Assembly: GCF_001428335.1 (NCBI RefSeq)
Contig: NZ_LMSG01000017.1
Coordinates: 62,140-126,139, forward strand
Length of the DNA stretch: 64,000 nt
Direction of reading: 5' to 3'
From: Arthrobacter sp. Soil762
GTDB lineage: Bacteria; Actinomycetota; Actinomycetes; Actinomycetales; Micrococcaceae
Part shown: positions 33,855 through 41,352 of the stretch, piece after piece
Numbering within the stretch: position 1 is the stretch's first letter
Layout: each line of letters opens with the position of its first letter
Translations under genes and position numbers: made by a program
Notes under the pieces: generated by a model
Database searches by the model: none
What the model was told of the DNA's origin: nothing
The model's input: only the letters and a program-made list of their open reading frames with translations

Positions 33855-34316
33855 TCAGGACTCCTTCGGGAATACGTGGTTGTACGAGCGATCCTCGTCC
33901 GTGGACTCGGTGATGCCGCCGGTGTAACCAGCGGCCGCGACAGGCACGAGGCCCTTTTCGAGGCCGGCGAGGGTCTCGGACATGCCGGGGTCCGCGGCGA
34001 GCGCGTTTACCCAGTGGTCTCGGCGGGCAGGAGCGATCCGGCCATCCTCGACGGCGGCGTTGACCAACGCGAGGCGGTTGGAGGCCAGCTGCTCCTGGCG
34101 CGCTGCGCGGCCTTCGGCGGCAGCGTTCTGGAGGTCCGCGTACTGGGCTTCGTCCAGTACGACTGTGCCTGGTGCTGCAGCTACAGGAGCTGCGGGGGTT
34201 ACTTCCTGCTCTGCGAGCGCCTCGTCGAGTGCGGACAGAAGTCCGGTCTCGTCAAGGTTTGCTGCGGCGGGGATGCCGAGCCGCTTGCGGAGCCCCTGTG
34301 TCAGTGCTTCCGACAT
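33855..34316 (-). CDS. Nested scaffold protein (internal in-frame start)
   Basis: The ATG at 34316, inside the protease gene and in frame, is preceded by AAAGGA nine bases upstream. It would yield 153 residues starting MSEALTQGLRKRLGIP, the scaffold part without the protease. Nested protease/scaffold starts are known in lambda (C/Nu3). This product is predicted, not proved. Confidence 0.55.
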   Translation of the reverse strand: MSEALTQGLRKRLGIPAAANLDETGLLSALDEALAEQEVTPAAPVAAAPGTVVLDEAQYADLQNAAAEGRAARQEQLASNRLALVNAAVEDGRIAPARRDHWVNALAADPGMSETLAGLEKGLVPVAAAGYTGGITESTDEDRSYNHVFPKES

Positions 34317-35123
34317 GGTGTCGGTTCCTTTCTGTTGGGGGGTGATGATGTCCTTCGGCTCGGCCGGAGGTGTTGGGATGGTCTTGGCGACCATGTGGGC
34401 GGCCATAGCCAGCGGTGAACCATTGACCAGGCTGAGGCCCGGGCGGCGTTCGTGGCTGGCTTTGACCGTGGGTGCCGGGGCGTTGCGGCGCCCGGCGTGG
34501 GCGAATATGGAGAGATCGAAGCGGTTGGTTGCTTCGGTATCGTCGGTGGACTCTGCCTCGCCTTCGTCGATCCGATCAGCGAGGCCCGCCTCCACGGCCT
34601 CCTCAGCGGTGTACCAGGTCTCGGCGAGCATCGCCTCGCGCCATTCGTCGGCTGTGCCTCCGGCGCGTTCGGCGTAGATGCCAGCGATGGTGCCTGAGAT
34701 GCGGTTTAGGATCTCGGCGGTGTCGGCCATGTCCTTGGCGTTGCCCCAGCACAGTGCGCTGGCGTCGTGAATCATGAGTTCGGTGTTCTTGCCCATGACC
34801 ACTTCGTCAGCTGCCTGAATGATGAAGGACGCTGCAGAGGCTGCCAGGCCGTCCACAGTGGCTACCACCTTGGCCTGGTGCCGGCGGAGGGCGTTCATGA
34901 TGGCCACCCCGTCAAAGACGGAGCCACCTGGGGAGTTCACCCGGAGGTTGATCGTCTCAACATCCAGTGCCTGCAGTTCCTTGACGAAGTCTCCGGCGTT
35001 GACTCCCCAGAAACTGTCGATCACGTCGTAGATGTAGACCTCGGCCGAGGTGCCGGCTTCGTCGGTCTCCATCCGGAACCACTTCCCCTGGCTCGCGGAG
35101 GGCTTGAGCATGTTGATCTTCAT
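33855..35123 (-). CDS. Prohead protease (ClpP/S14-like) fused to scaffold domain
   Basis: The 422-residue protein begins MKINMLKPSASQGKWF with AGAT-type SD ahead of the ATG at 35123. The N-terminal about 185 residues are a ClpP-type serine protease: LRVNSPGGSVFDGVAIMNAL, GLAASAASFI with the nucleophile Ser, and MIHDASA with the His. The C-terminal about 150 residues are helical and charged, fitting an internal scaffold (GLRKRLGIPAAANLDETGLL). The protein would shape and mature the prohead. An internal start at 34316 could release the scaffold alone. Confidence 0.85.
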   Translation of the reverse strand: MKINMLKPSASQGKWFRMETDEAGTSAEVYIYDVIDSFWGVNAGDFVKELQALDVETINLRVNSPGGSVFDGVAIMNALRRHQAKVVATVDGLAASAASFIIQAADEVVMGKNTELMIHDASALCWGNAKDMADTAEILNRISGTIAGIYAERAGGTADEWREAMLAETWYTAEEAVEAGLADRIDEGEAESTDDTEATNRFDLSIFAHAGRRNAPAPTVKASHERRPGLSLVNGSPLAMAAHMVAKTIPTPPAEPKDIITPQQKGTDTMSEALTQGLRKRLGIPAAANLDETGLLSALDEALAEQEVTPAAPVAAAPGTVVLDEAQYADLQNAAAEGRAARQEQLASNRLALVNAAVEDGRIAPARRDHWVNALAADPGMSETLAGLEKGLVPVAAAGYTGGITESTDEDRSYNHVFPKES

Positions 35124-35124
35124 T

Positions 35125-36435
35125 TCATCTCCGTGGGTTGGTTGGTTGCGGCTGTGGTGCTGGCTGGGCAACGGGTGTACGTGGCTCGCGAGCCGTGGCG
35201 GGATCCGCTGCGGGGAGCCCGTAGGTGGTCCGCAGGAAGTCATCGAGCTTCTGGTCGGCGGTAATGGCACCGCTATCGATCAGGGCCTTGATGGCCTCGG
35301 CCGTTGCCGGGTGGCGGGAGCCGATTTCTTCGAATACCAGCCGCGGGGCTGGTTCGTTGGGCCCCCAGTTGACGTCGACCAGGTCTTCGATGACGTGCTG
35401 GGTGGTGATGTCCGCGATCTGCATGGCCACCGTCTGCAGGGAGAGCGTGAAGAAGTCGGCGAACGTGGAACCCAGCGCCCAGGACCCGGTTTCGGTGCCG
35501 AGGTTCAGGAAGTGAGCCAGGACGCCGCGGGCGATCTGTTCGTCGTAGTACCTGATGGGCTTATCCGCGTCGGGGAGAGTCCCCTCTACGCCCTTCAGCG
35601 CGAGTTTCGCACTGTTCGGTATCGAGGCGCCGGAATTGTCGCCGGACCGAAACCCCTTAGCCAGGGTCAGTCCGCTGTCCAGCTCGTTCTTTTCCCTCGT
35701 AGTCCGATCTTCGCCGGTCACCGTGTCAGGAAGCTTTGAGCCCTCGTACACCGGGACGCCCATGCCGTTGCGATCCACCGTCTGCGCCTGGACGCGCAAC
35801 AGGCGGTCCTTCAGCAGCCAGTACTTGTACGCGGGCCGCAGGAGCGACTGGCCCAGCCAGTTGCCGCCCTCACGCTCGTTGACGTACACGGCGAGCCGCT
35901 CCACACCCATCTTGGCTTCTTTGTTACCCCCGGAGGGGTGACCGTGCTGGTAAATGGCGACCAGGCCGCCGTCGGGCGCTACATCCACCCGGGAGATCGT
36001 CTTGGGCGGGCGCCAGGCGAGCTTCCGGAGCCGCGCAAGACCGCTCTCGTCGATCCGGTACACCTGTTCGAACACTGAGTGCCCAAACGGGAGCATCAGC
36101 AGCGACAAACGCAGATGCTCGGCCCAGGAGAACCTGTCACGGGTCCGCAGGACCGGCGCGTTCTCTTCACCGACAAGCGGCAGGCCCATGTCGTCCGCAA
36201 CCTGGCGGGCAACCTCCGGGCGGGCGCCGTTGGGATCGATCCGCCACTTTGTCCGGCGGATCGGCAGCGTCATGGCCCGCAGCACCGAAATGACCTGGCC
36301 ATCCTGCCGACGCATGCGGTCGTACACCTCAATGTTGTGCGGCCACTGAAGCTCCGGGGTCTCTTCCTCGTCCAGCTGCGTCCACCACTCGGTGGCCGTA
36401 CTGGCATAGCCCTTTTCTGACACGGGAACCGTCAT
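35125..36435 (-). CDS. Portal protein (DUF935-like)
   Basis: A 436-residue portal: IEVYDRMRRQDGQVISVLRAMTLPIRRTKWRIDP near the N-terminus, LPFGHSVFEQVYRI mid-protein, WLGQSLLRPAYKYWLLKDRLLRVQA for the stem, and a Pro-rich tail. The dodecameric ring is the DNA entry point and binds TerL. It lies between TerL and the protease gene, 1 nt before the protease ATG. Confidence 0.88.
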   Translation of the reverse strand: MTVPVSEKGYASTATEWWTQLDEEETPELQWPHNIEVYDRMRRQDGQVISVLRAMTLPIRRTKWRIDPNGARPEVARQVADDMGLPLVGEENAPVLRTRDRFSWAEHLRLSLLMLPFGHSVFEQVYRIDESGLARLRKLAWRPPKTISRVDVAPDGGLVAIYQHGHPSGGNKEAKMGVERLAVYVNEREGGNWLGQSLLRPAYKYWLLKDRLLRVQAQTVDRNGMGVPVYEGSKLPDTVTGEDRTTREKNELDSGLTLAKGFRSGDNSGASIPNSAKLALKGVEGTLPDADKPIRYYDEQIARGVLAHFLNLGTETGSWALGSTFADFFTLSLQTVAMQIADITTQHVIEDLVDVNWGPNEPAPRLVFEEIGSRHPATAEAIKALIDSGAITADQKLDDFLRTTYGLPAADPATAREPRTPVAQPAPQPQPTNPRR

Positions 36436-36452
36436 GCTGCGCGCTCCTCTCG

Positions 36453-38255
36453 TCAGAAGCCCTGTTGGGCCCAGTTATCAGTGGATGAATCGACGTCGGC
36501 CGTCCGGACTGCTTCCGGTGCCGGCGGTGGCGGCGGGGGAACAACCTCTTTGCGGCCCAGCAGCCACTTGGCCGCCGTAAACGCCATCAGGGGCGCCACC
36601 TCCGCAGGGGATGCCCTGTGGTCAGGGATGGAAGCGCCGGCGCTGAAGACCTTCAGGACGGCCGTGGCCGCCGCGACGTCCAGGACCGGCTGTGGGTTGT
36701 GCCGGACGGTGCAATCCCTGACGGAGTCGTAAGTGTCCGCCCAGCCCGCAGTGAGGTCACTGCCGGACCATTCCACAACCGGGATGGTGAACTTGACGTC
36801 TTCGGCCAGGGTGACCATGAGCGGGGAGATCGGGGCGCCCTTGGACTGGCCGGCTACAGACCGAATACGGTCCCGGCGCTTGTCGTCCATCAGGTAGTCC
36901 TTGACCCAGTCCGAACCGTGACGTGCTGCCACGATCTCGACCTGAGCGACGCCGTCGGCCCGGTGTCCGGCGAACGCTACGTAGGTCATTGACCGGTCAT
37001 GGGATTGATCCAGGCCCACCACGACGTCAGTGACGATCCGGTGCTCTTCGCCCATCCGCAGGCTGCCATCTGGCAACTTCTCCGCTTCGTTCTTGCCCTT
37101 ATCCCACGAGCCAGGCGGGAACGGGCCCGTCAGAGTGCCCTCTGACCACTGGCAAAGGACCTCAGTGCGGAAAACCCACTCAGGATCGGTCCTGCAGGCC
37201 GCGGCGATGGTCCGCTCAGTGAAACCGGGGTTCCAGTTCAGCGACGGATTGGCCTGGGCCCACCCTTGCCGGTCCCGCTCGTCCATTCCTGGGGCGGTTG
37301 ACCACTCAAACAGGCCGAGAGTGTCCTCGTCCTGTTCAAATTCGGCCAGCTCGTCCTCGTCGAGCTCCTCGTCGTCGTCCGTGAGCTCGTTCAGGTCCAG
37401 CGCGGTAGGTCCGGAGGCCCCGATCTCCTCGCAGATCCCGTCAGGATCCCCGATTGCCTCGTGCGCCATCTTGCGGAGGTACCGCAGGACGATGGACGTC
37501 AGGTCGCCGGCGTTCGAAAGCGCCAGAATCAGCGCTTCAGCCTGCGCCATGGTGGTCTTGGTGATCGCACCCCAGGCTTCCCAGTTCTGATGCTCGCGCA
37601 GCTCATCGAGCATGATCAGATTCCCGGTGAAGCCACGGCCGGCGCGGCGGTTAGCGGCCTTGACCTTGTAGCGGGCCTTGGTCTTCTCAGTGGCACCGTC
37701 AGTGATCTCCAGCGCCTTCTTGCCGTTGACCTTGACCACGCGCTTGAGGATCTTGGAGAGCTCGTCGTCTTCTTCGACGAGATCGACGGCGCCCTGCCAG
37801 ACTTCCTCAGCTGTTTCGAGGTCCTGGGCGGTGCCCATGACCAGCGGCCAGCCCCAGACGATCATGAACCAGAGCGCGAGGACCTGCGAGAGCGTGCTCT
37901 TGCCGTTCTGGCGGGCGATCAGCACCACTACCGTGCGGAAGCGCAGCGTCCCGTCCGGGAGCAGCTCCAGCATCCGGCACAGGAGGACCTTCTGCCAGGG
38001 GTACAGCTTCAGGTGCAGGACGTTCTCGGCAAACTCGATGACGTCATAGCCGAGGGTCGTCTCTGGCGTCAGCGGCCGCAGCGGGGGAGTACAGATCCGC
38101 GGCTCAGCCGAGCCGTAGATCTTCTTCTTTTTCGTCCCCGTGTGAGGTGGCTCGGGAACGTGGCAGATGGAGCGGTAGTAATCACCGGGGTCTACATCAG
38201 CCGGTCCGCTCACCGGCGCGGCGTGCGGCGGCGCGAGCTTGGAGGTCGGAGACAT
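36453..38255 (-). CDS. terL: Terminase large subunit
   Basis: A 600-residue motor/nuclease. FAENVLHLKLYPWQKVLLCRML (given in short form) is the adenine-binding Q motif, ARQNGKST the Walker A, LIMLDEL the Walker B, and VVGLDQSHDRSMTY starts the RNase H-like nuclease. It packages DNA into proheads. The ATG at 38255 follows GGAGGG; the gene start overlaps TerS by 59 nt. Many short early proteins lack paralogy, but 45478-45975 carries a copy of this Q motif. Confidence 0.93.
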   Translation of the reverse strand: MSPTSKLAPPHAAPVSGPADVDPGDYYRSICHVPEPPHTGTKKKKIYGSAEPRICTPPLRPLTPETTLGYDVIEFAENVLHLKLYPWQKVLLCRMLELLPDGTLRFRTVVVLIARQNGKSTLSQVLALWFMIVWGWPLVMGTAQDLETAEEVWQGAVDLVEEDDELSKILKRVVKVNGKKALEITDGATEKTKARYKVKAANRRAGRGFTGNLIMLDELREHQNWEAWGAITKTTMAQAEALILALSNAGDLTSIVLRYLRKMAHEAIGDPDGICEEIGASGPTALDLNELTDDDEELDEDELAEFEQDEDTLGLFEWSTAPGMDERDRQGWAQANPSLNWNPGFTERTIAAACRTDPEWVFRTEVLCQWSEGTLTGPFPPGSWDKGKNEAEKLPDGSLRMGEEHRIVTDVVVGLDQSHDRSMTYVAFAGHRADGVAQVEIVAARHGSDWVKDYLMDDKRRDRIRSVAGQSKGAPISPLMVTLAEDVKFTIPVVEWSGSDLTAGWADTYDSVRDCTVRHNPQPVLDVAAATAVLKVFSAGASIPDHRASPAEVAPLMAFTAAKWLLGRKEVVPPPPPPAPEAVRTADVDSSTDNWAQQGF

Positions 38256-38871
38256 TCGAACCCTCCGGCTTCTTCTCGCCGTCGGACGGCTCAGCAGGGG
38301 CAGCTGGGGCAGCAGCGCCGGCGCCCATCGGCAGCGACGCCGGGGTGATCTGGAGGTCCGCGCAGGCCTTCAGGTAGGTGGGGACCGTCGTCGTCATGGC
38401 TTTCTGCAGGGCCGCCATGCTGTCCCGCTGCGCCTCGTCGATCATCCAGGCGAGGGTCTTGAGCGCAGCAACGGGGCCGGCGAACCGGAGCCCGTGCAGG
38501 TGCTTGGCCTCCGAAAGGGTCTGGGCGGTGGCGTCGGCCATGTAGCCGCGCTTACGGACGGGCTTCACCAGGGGTGCGAACCGATCGCCCCACGCGCGGA
38601 TCTGCTCCGCAGTGGAACGCTCGACGGCGAGCGCAGGGTGAGGGATGACGCGGCCGCGGGGATCCCTGACCACCATGCCCTCTTCCTCGACCCGCTGGCG
38701 GGCTTCGCGGAGGCGGGCCATGAGGGTGCAGAAGGTCTCCAGGGCGGAGCGGTCAACATTGCCGGCGAGGTCGTTGCTGGCGACGATCTCTCGCCACATG
38801 TTCGCTACAGCTTCGGGAAGGTGGTCCGGGGGCTCGATGGGGTCTGGTTCTGCCTGGGTGCGTGGCTTCAT
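38197..38871 (-). CDS. terS: Terminase small subunit (P27-like)
   Basis: A 224-residue P27-family protein: LPEAVANMWREIVASNDLAGNVD, then ETFCTLMARLREARQRVEEEGMVVRDPRGRVIPHPAL, a typical P27 signature with PRGRVIPHPAL. A flexible C-terminus (SDGEKKPEGSNVS) overlaps the TerL start. It selects phage DNA for packaging. It overlaps the upstream HTH gene by 4 nt. Confidence 0.88.
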   Translation of the reverse strand: MKPRTQAEPDPIEPPDHLPEAVANMWREIVASNDLAGNVDRSALETFCTLMARLREARQRVEEEGMVVRDPRGRVIPHPALAVERSTAEQIRAWGDRFAPLVKPVRKRGYMADATAQTLSEAKHLHGLRFAGPVAALKTLAWMIDEAQRDSMAALQKAMTTTVPTYLKACADLQITPASLPMGAGAAAPAAPAEPSDGEKKPEGSNVSDLQARAAARRAGERTG

Positions 38872-39266
38872 AGTTTCAGCTCCCCGAGTGTCATGGTGCC
38901 GCAGCGGATTGTTGACGTGGAAAGGACGCCGGCGCGGATGGCGCCTATCGGCATGGTCTCGACGGCGGACCAGCTGGCCACACTCTGTGGCCGCAGCTTC
39001 GCGACCAGGTCAGAGAGTGTCCGGCGCGAATGCCGCCAATCAATCAGGACGGCAATGTCAGCGACAACCATCTGCGGGTAGTCCGCCAGGACCTCACGAA
39101 CGGCAGGCTCGGCATCCTCGGACACAGACGGCCGGTAGTAGTGATCGCGAGCTCCGGGGACCAGCGCGCGGCGGACGGCGTTGCGAGAGGCCTTCTGTTC
39201 CCTGGCGATGCCCCGGATCGATTCGCCTTCGCCGTGGAGTAACCGGAAGGCTGGTCGGTCGTGCAT
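38868..39266 (-). CDS. IstA-like helix-turn-helix protein without transposase core
   Basis: A 132-residue protein. Residues about 5-35 (RLLHGEGESIRGIAREQKASRNAVRRAL in short form) match the HTH of IS21 IstA transposases. A second domain (EDAEPAVREVLADYP, RRTLSDLVAKLRP) matches the IstA region that follows. The DDE catalytic core is absent and the frame ends normally. It is coupled by ATGA to TerS, suggesting a domesticated DNA-binding role in packaging or late control. Confidence 0.6.
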   Translation of the reverse strand: MHDRPAFRLLHGEGESIRGIAREQKASRNAVRRALVPGARDHYYRPSVSEDAEPAVREVLADYPQMVVADIAVLIDWRHSRRTLSDLVAKLRPQSVASWSAVETMPIGAIRAGVLSTSTIRCGTMTLGELKL

Positions 39267-39493
39267 CAGCCTGTCAGGAGGGCTGGGGCGGTGGCTTCCA
39301 AGAGCTCGTCCCGCCGGCGGTGTTCTTTCATTGAGTCAGTGATGAATACGGCGGTGAGAACTCGTCCGCGAGCGGCGCTGGGCGAACGAGGCGTGACGAA
39401 CAGCGGCTTACCCGCAAGGAGGCCGTTTTCTGCGAGCCAGGCTTCGCCGTCGTTGTGGTCTTTGCAAATGATCGCGACGTTGCTGCGTGCCAT
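39266..39493 (-). CDS. Hypothetical 75-aa phage protein
   Basis: A small alpha/beta protein (MARSNVAIICKDHNDGEAWLAENG). The 1-nt overlap with the IstA-like gene points to cotranslation. VAIICKDHNDGEAWLAENGL resembles short ASCH- or Rossmann-like edges but no family is clear. Confidence 0.55.
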   Translation of the reverse strand: MARSNVAIICKDHNDGEAWLAENGLLAGKPLFVTPRSPSAARGRVLTAVFITDSMKEHRRRDELLEATAPALLTG

Positions 39494-39659
39494 CTTTTCG
39501 TACTCCTTCGGATTCTCGGTGGAGGGTCCGTTTTCCCCGCCAATTCAACGATCTTGGGGGATTTTTCGGAGGGAAAAACCCGGGGGGAGAGGATCCTTCA
39601 GGCGGGGAGTGTCCCGGGCTGACTGGAGCTGGATTTTATTCGGGTCCGGCTGGCCGGAG
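39494..39659. other. Non-coding gap beside packaging genes, candidate cos region
   Basis: This 166-nt gap between the HNH gene and the small protein has G-runs (TTGGGGGATTTTTCGGAGGG, CCGGGGGGAGAGG) and no convincing ORF. In HK97-type actinophages with an HNH gene, cos often lies near HNH/TerS. No overhang can be assigned by eye. Confidence 0.3.
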
Positions 39660-39956
39660 TCACCATTGCTCCGACGTCACACCGAGACCGAGAGTGTCAC
39701 CGACACCCTCCGCTTTGTTGCAACTGAGATGCGCGGGCTTCCAGTTGCTCGGCTCCCAGGTGAGATGCGGGTAGGAGCTGCGCGGCTTCACGTGCTGGAC
39801 GCTGCACGACTGCTCATCCGGGTATGCCAGCGAGTAGTCAATGACCATGTCGCAGATGCAACACGGCGCCTTGTTCCGTCGCCCCTCGGACTTGACCCTG
39901 AGCAGCGCGTCACTGCGACGGCGGCCTGACCATGCGGGGATATACAAACCGTTCAT
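39660..39956 (-). CDS. HNH endonuclease
   Basis: A 98-residue nuclease. CCICD and LSCNKAEG supply zinc cysteines, and HVKPRSSYPHLTWEPSNWKPAHLSC carries the HNH residues (His, Asn, His). HNH proteins next to terminases are needed for cos cleavage in HK97-like phages. The ATG at 39956 is chosen over one three codons earlier as the conserved start (MNGLYIPAW). It faces the DUF2188 gene divergently. Confidence 0.85.
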   Translation of the reverse strand: MNGLYIPAWSGRRRSDALLRVKSEGRRNKAPCCICDMVIDYSLAYPDEQSCSVQHVKPRSSYPHLTWEPSNWKPAHLSCNKAEGVGDTLGLGVTSEQW

Positions 39957-40052
39957 GGCGTCCACCTTTTGGTCACGTGGTCCCGGACCCTATGCTTTGC
40001 TTTCCGCCAGACGTACGCTGAGGCTTCCATAACCAATAACAGGGGGTAGGCA

Positions 40053-40274
40053 ATGGCGTCAGCACACGTGGTTCCGAGCGGTTCAATGTGGCTAGTGAAA
40101 GTGAACAGCCAAGAGCGTTCGCGTCACTTCACACAAAGCGTCGCCTGGGATGCGGCGCGCGACTACTTGGCGTCCAACGGCGGGGGCGAGCTCTCCATCC
40201 ATGGCACGGACGGGGCTGTCCGAGCCAAGGACACCATCTATCCGGGTAATGATCCACGGAACATTCGCGGCTAG
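40053..40274 (+). CDS. DUF2188 family protein
   Basis: A 73-residue protein: GSMWLVKVNSQERSRHFTQSVAWDAARDYL, then LSIHGTDGAVRAKDTIYPGNDP, the DUF2188 pattern, a small basic fold. AGGGGG lies upstream of the ATG. It is the only plus-strand gene in the middle of the prophage. A strong terminator follows, so it is probably an independently expressed moron. Confidence 0.82.
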   Translation: MASAHVVPSGSMWLVKVNSQERSRHFTQSVAWDAARDYLASNGGGELSIHGTDGAVRAKDTIYPGNDPRNIRG

Positions 40275-40280
40275 GAATGA

Positions 40281-40316
40281 CGAAAGGCCCCGTTGGTGAT
40301 CCGACGGGGCCTTTCG
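40281..40316. terminator. Bidirectional terminator
   Basis: CGAAAGGCCCCGT (40281-40293) pairs perfectly with ACGGGGCCTTTCG (40304-40316). It lies after the DUF2188 stop and after the minus-strand 40391 gene stop, serving both directions. Confidence 0.85.
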
Positions 40317-40390
40317 CGAAACTGTTTTGGGGACAACTATCCCGAGCACGCTCATTCTATCCAGAGTCTCAGAGGATTAACAACTGTCAC

Positions 40391-41020
40391 TCAGCCCACG
40401 CGTGTCACATGGTCAGCTAAGGCGTGGAGTTGGTAACCGGACCAGGTTGCCCCGCAGTTGCCGCATGAGGCGAACGTCCCCCGCTCGTGAGGTACCGCAG
40501 TGAGCGTCGGCTTCCGGATCATCTCCCCCTCGTCCTCCACCTTGTAGTGGCTGAGCTGGCACTCCGGGCACTTGCCCTTCAGCTCGATCCGCTGCTGTGG
40601 ATTGAACAGGGCTTCAATGTCGTTGCACCAACCGCCGATCATCCGGATAGCTTCCTTCTCCGACTCCGGAGCGGCAAGGGCCTTCACAGCCCAGAACTGG
40701 ATCCGCTTGGCGATCGACGTGGCGTCCAGGCGGTCAGTCCCACCGAACGTCCAGTACTGATAGGTGCTCGTCTCATCAATCCGTCTCAGCAGATCGAACG
40801 CATTCAGCGCCATGGGAGCAGGCCTGCCCGATCCGCTGCCGCCCGAGCCCGACTCCATACCCGGGGTCAGTGCAGCCTGCAGCTGGCCCAACAGGGATGG
40901 CCACATCCTGTACCTGGTCACGGCGTTGCCGGCTTCGTCTTCGGTCTCCACCGGCTGAGGAGTGTTCCTGGTCAACTTACTCACCACGCCGCCGAGGTCC
41001 ATGGATTCGTTGCTCTTCAC
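40391..41020 (-). CDS. Hypothetical phage protein with C-terminal zinc ribbon
   Basis: A 209-residue protein. The first half is helical (RYRMWPSLLGQLQAAL, NAFDLLRRIDETSTYQYW). The C-terminal about 60 residues form a zinc ribbon: CPECQLSHYKVEDEG and CGNCGATWSGYQLHALADHV. Comparable proteins are common in actinophage early regions just before the packaging genes. A late regulator is possible but unproved. ATGA overlap with the VRR-NUC gene. Confidence 0.65.
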   Translation of the reverse strand: MKSNESMDLGGVVSKLTRNTPQPVETEDEAGNAVTRYRMWPSLLGQLQAALTPGMESGSGGSGSGRPAPMALNAFDLLRRIDETSTYQYWTFGGTDRLDATSIAKRIQFWAVKALAAPESEKEAIRMIGGWCNDIEALFNPQQRIELKGKCPECQLSHYKVEDEGEMIRKPTLTAVPHERGTFASCGNCGATWSGYQLHALADHVTRVG

Positions 41021-41349
41021 TCGTCACCTCTCAAGTCTTTGATGATGTGGCCGTTCCTCAGATCCATGGGGCGCCAGACGCCGGCATTGATCCCAGACAG
41101 CTGCAGCACGCCCAGCCACTCCAGCTGGTCAGGGGACACTTTGCCGACGTCGGTCTTCAGCTCACGAATCAGCACACGGCTACGGGCCGAGTTGGCCAGG
41201 ACAAGATCCGGCCAGCCCGCCCGTGAGCGCCGGGAATCGAATGGGTGATAGGTCAGGTGGTAGCCGTATATCCGGGCAAGGTCGATGACCTGCTGCTGGA
41301 ACTGGACTTCTGAGATTTTCGGAATGAAAGCAGTTTTGGGAGAAGGCAA
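41017..41349 (-). CDS. VRR-NUC domain nuclease
   Basis: The 110-residue VRR-NUC protein has GWPDLVLANSARSRVLIRELKTDVGKVSPDQLEWL in pieces: GWPDL supplies the Asp, RELK the Glu/Lys pair of the PD-(D/E)XK site, and SPDQLEWL the conserved helix. Such stand-alone domains act as structure-specific nucleases or Holliday-junction resolvases in phages. Confidence 0.9.
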   Translation of the reverse strand: MPSPKTAFIPKISEVQFQQQVIDLARIYGYHLTYHPFDSRRSRAGWPDLVLANSARSRVLIRELKTDVGKVSPDQLEWLGVLQLSGINAGVWRPMDLRNGHIIKDLRGDE

Positions 41350-41352
41350 GGG

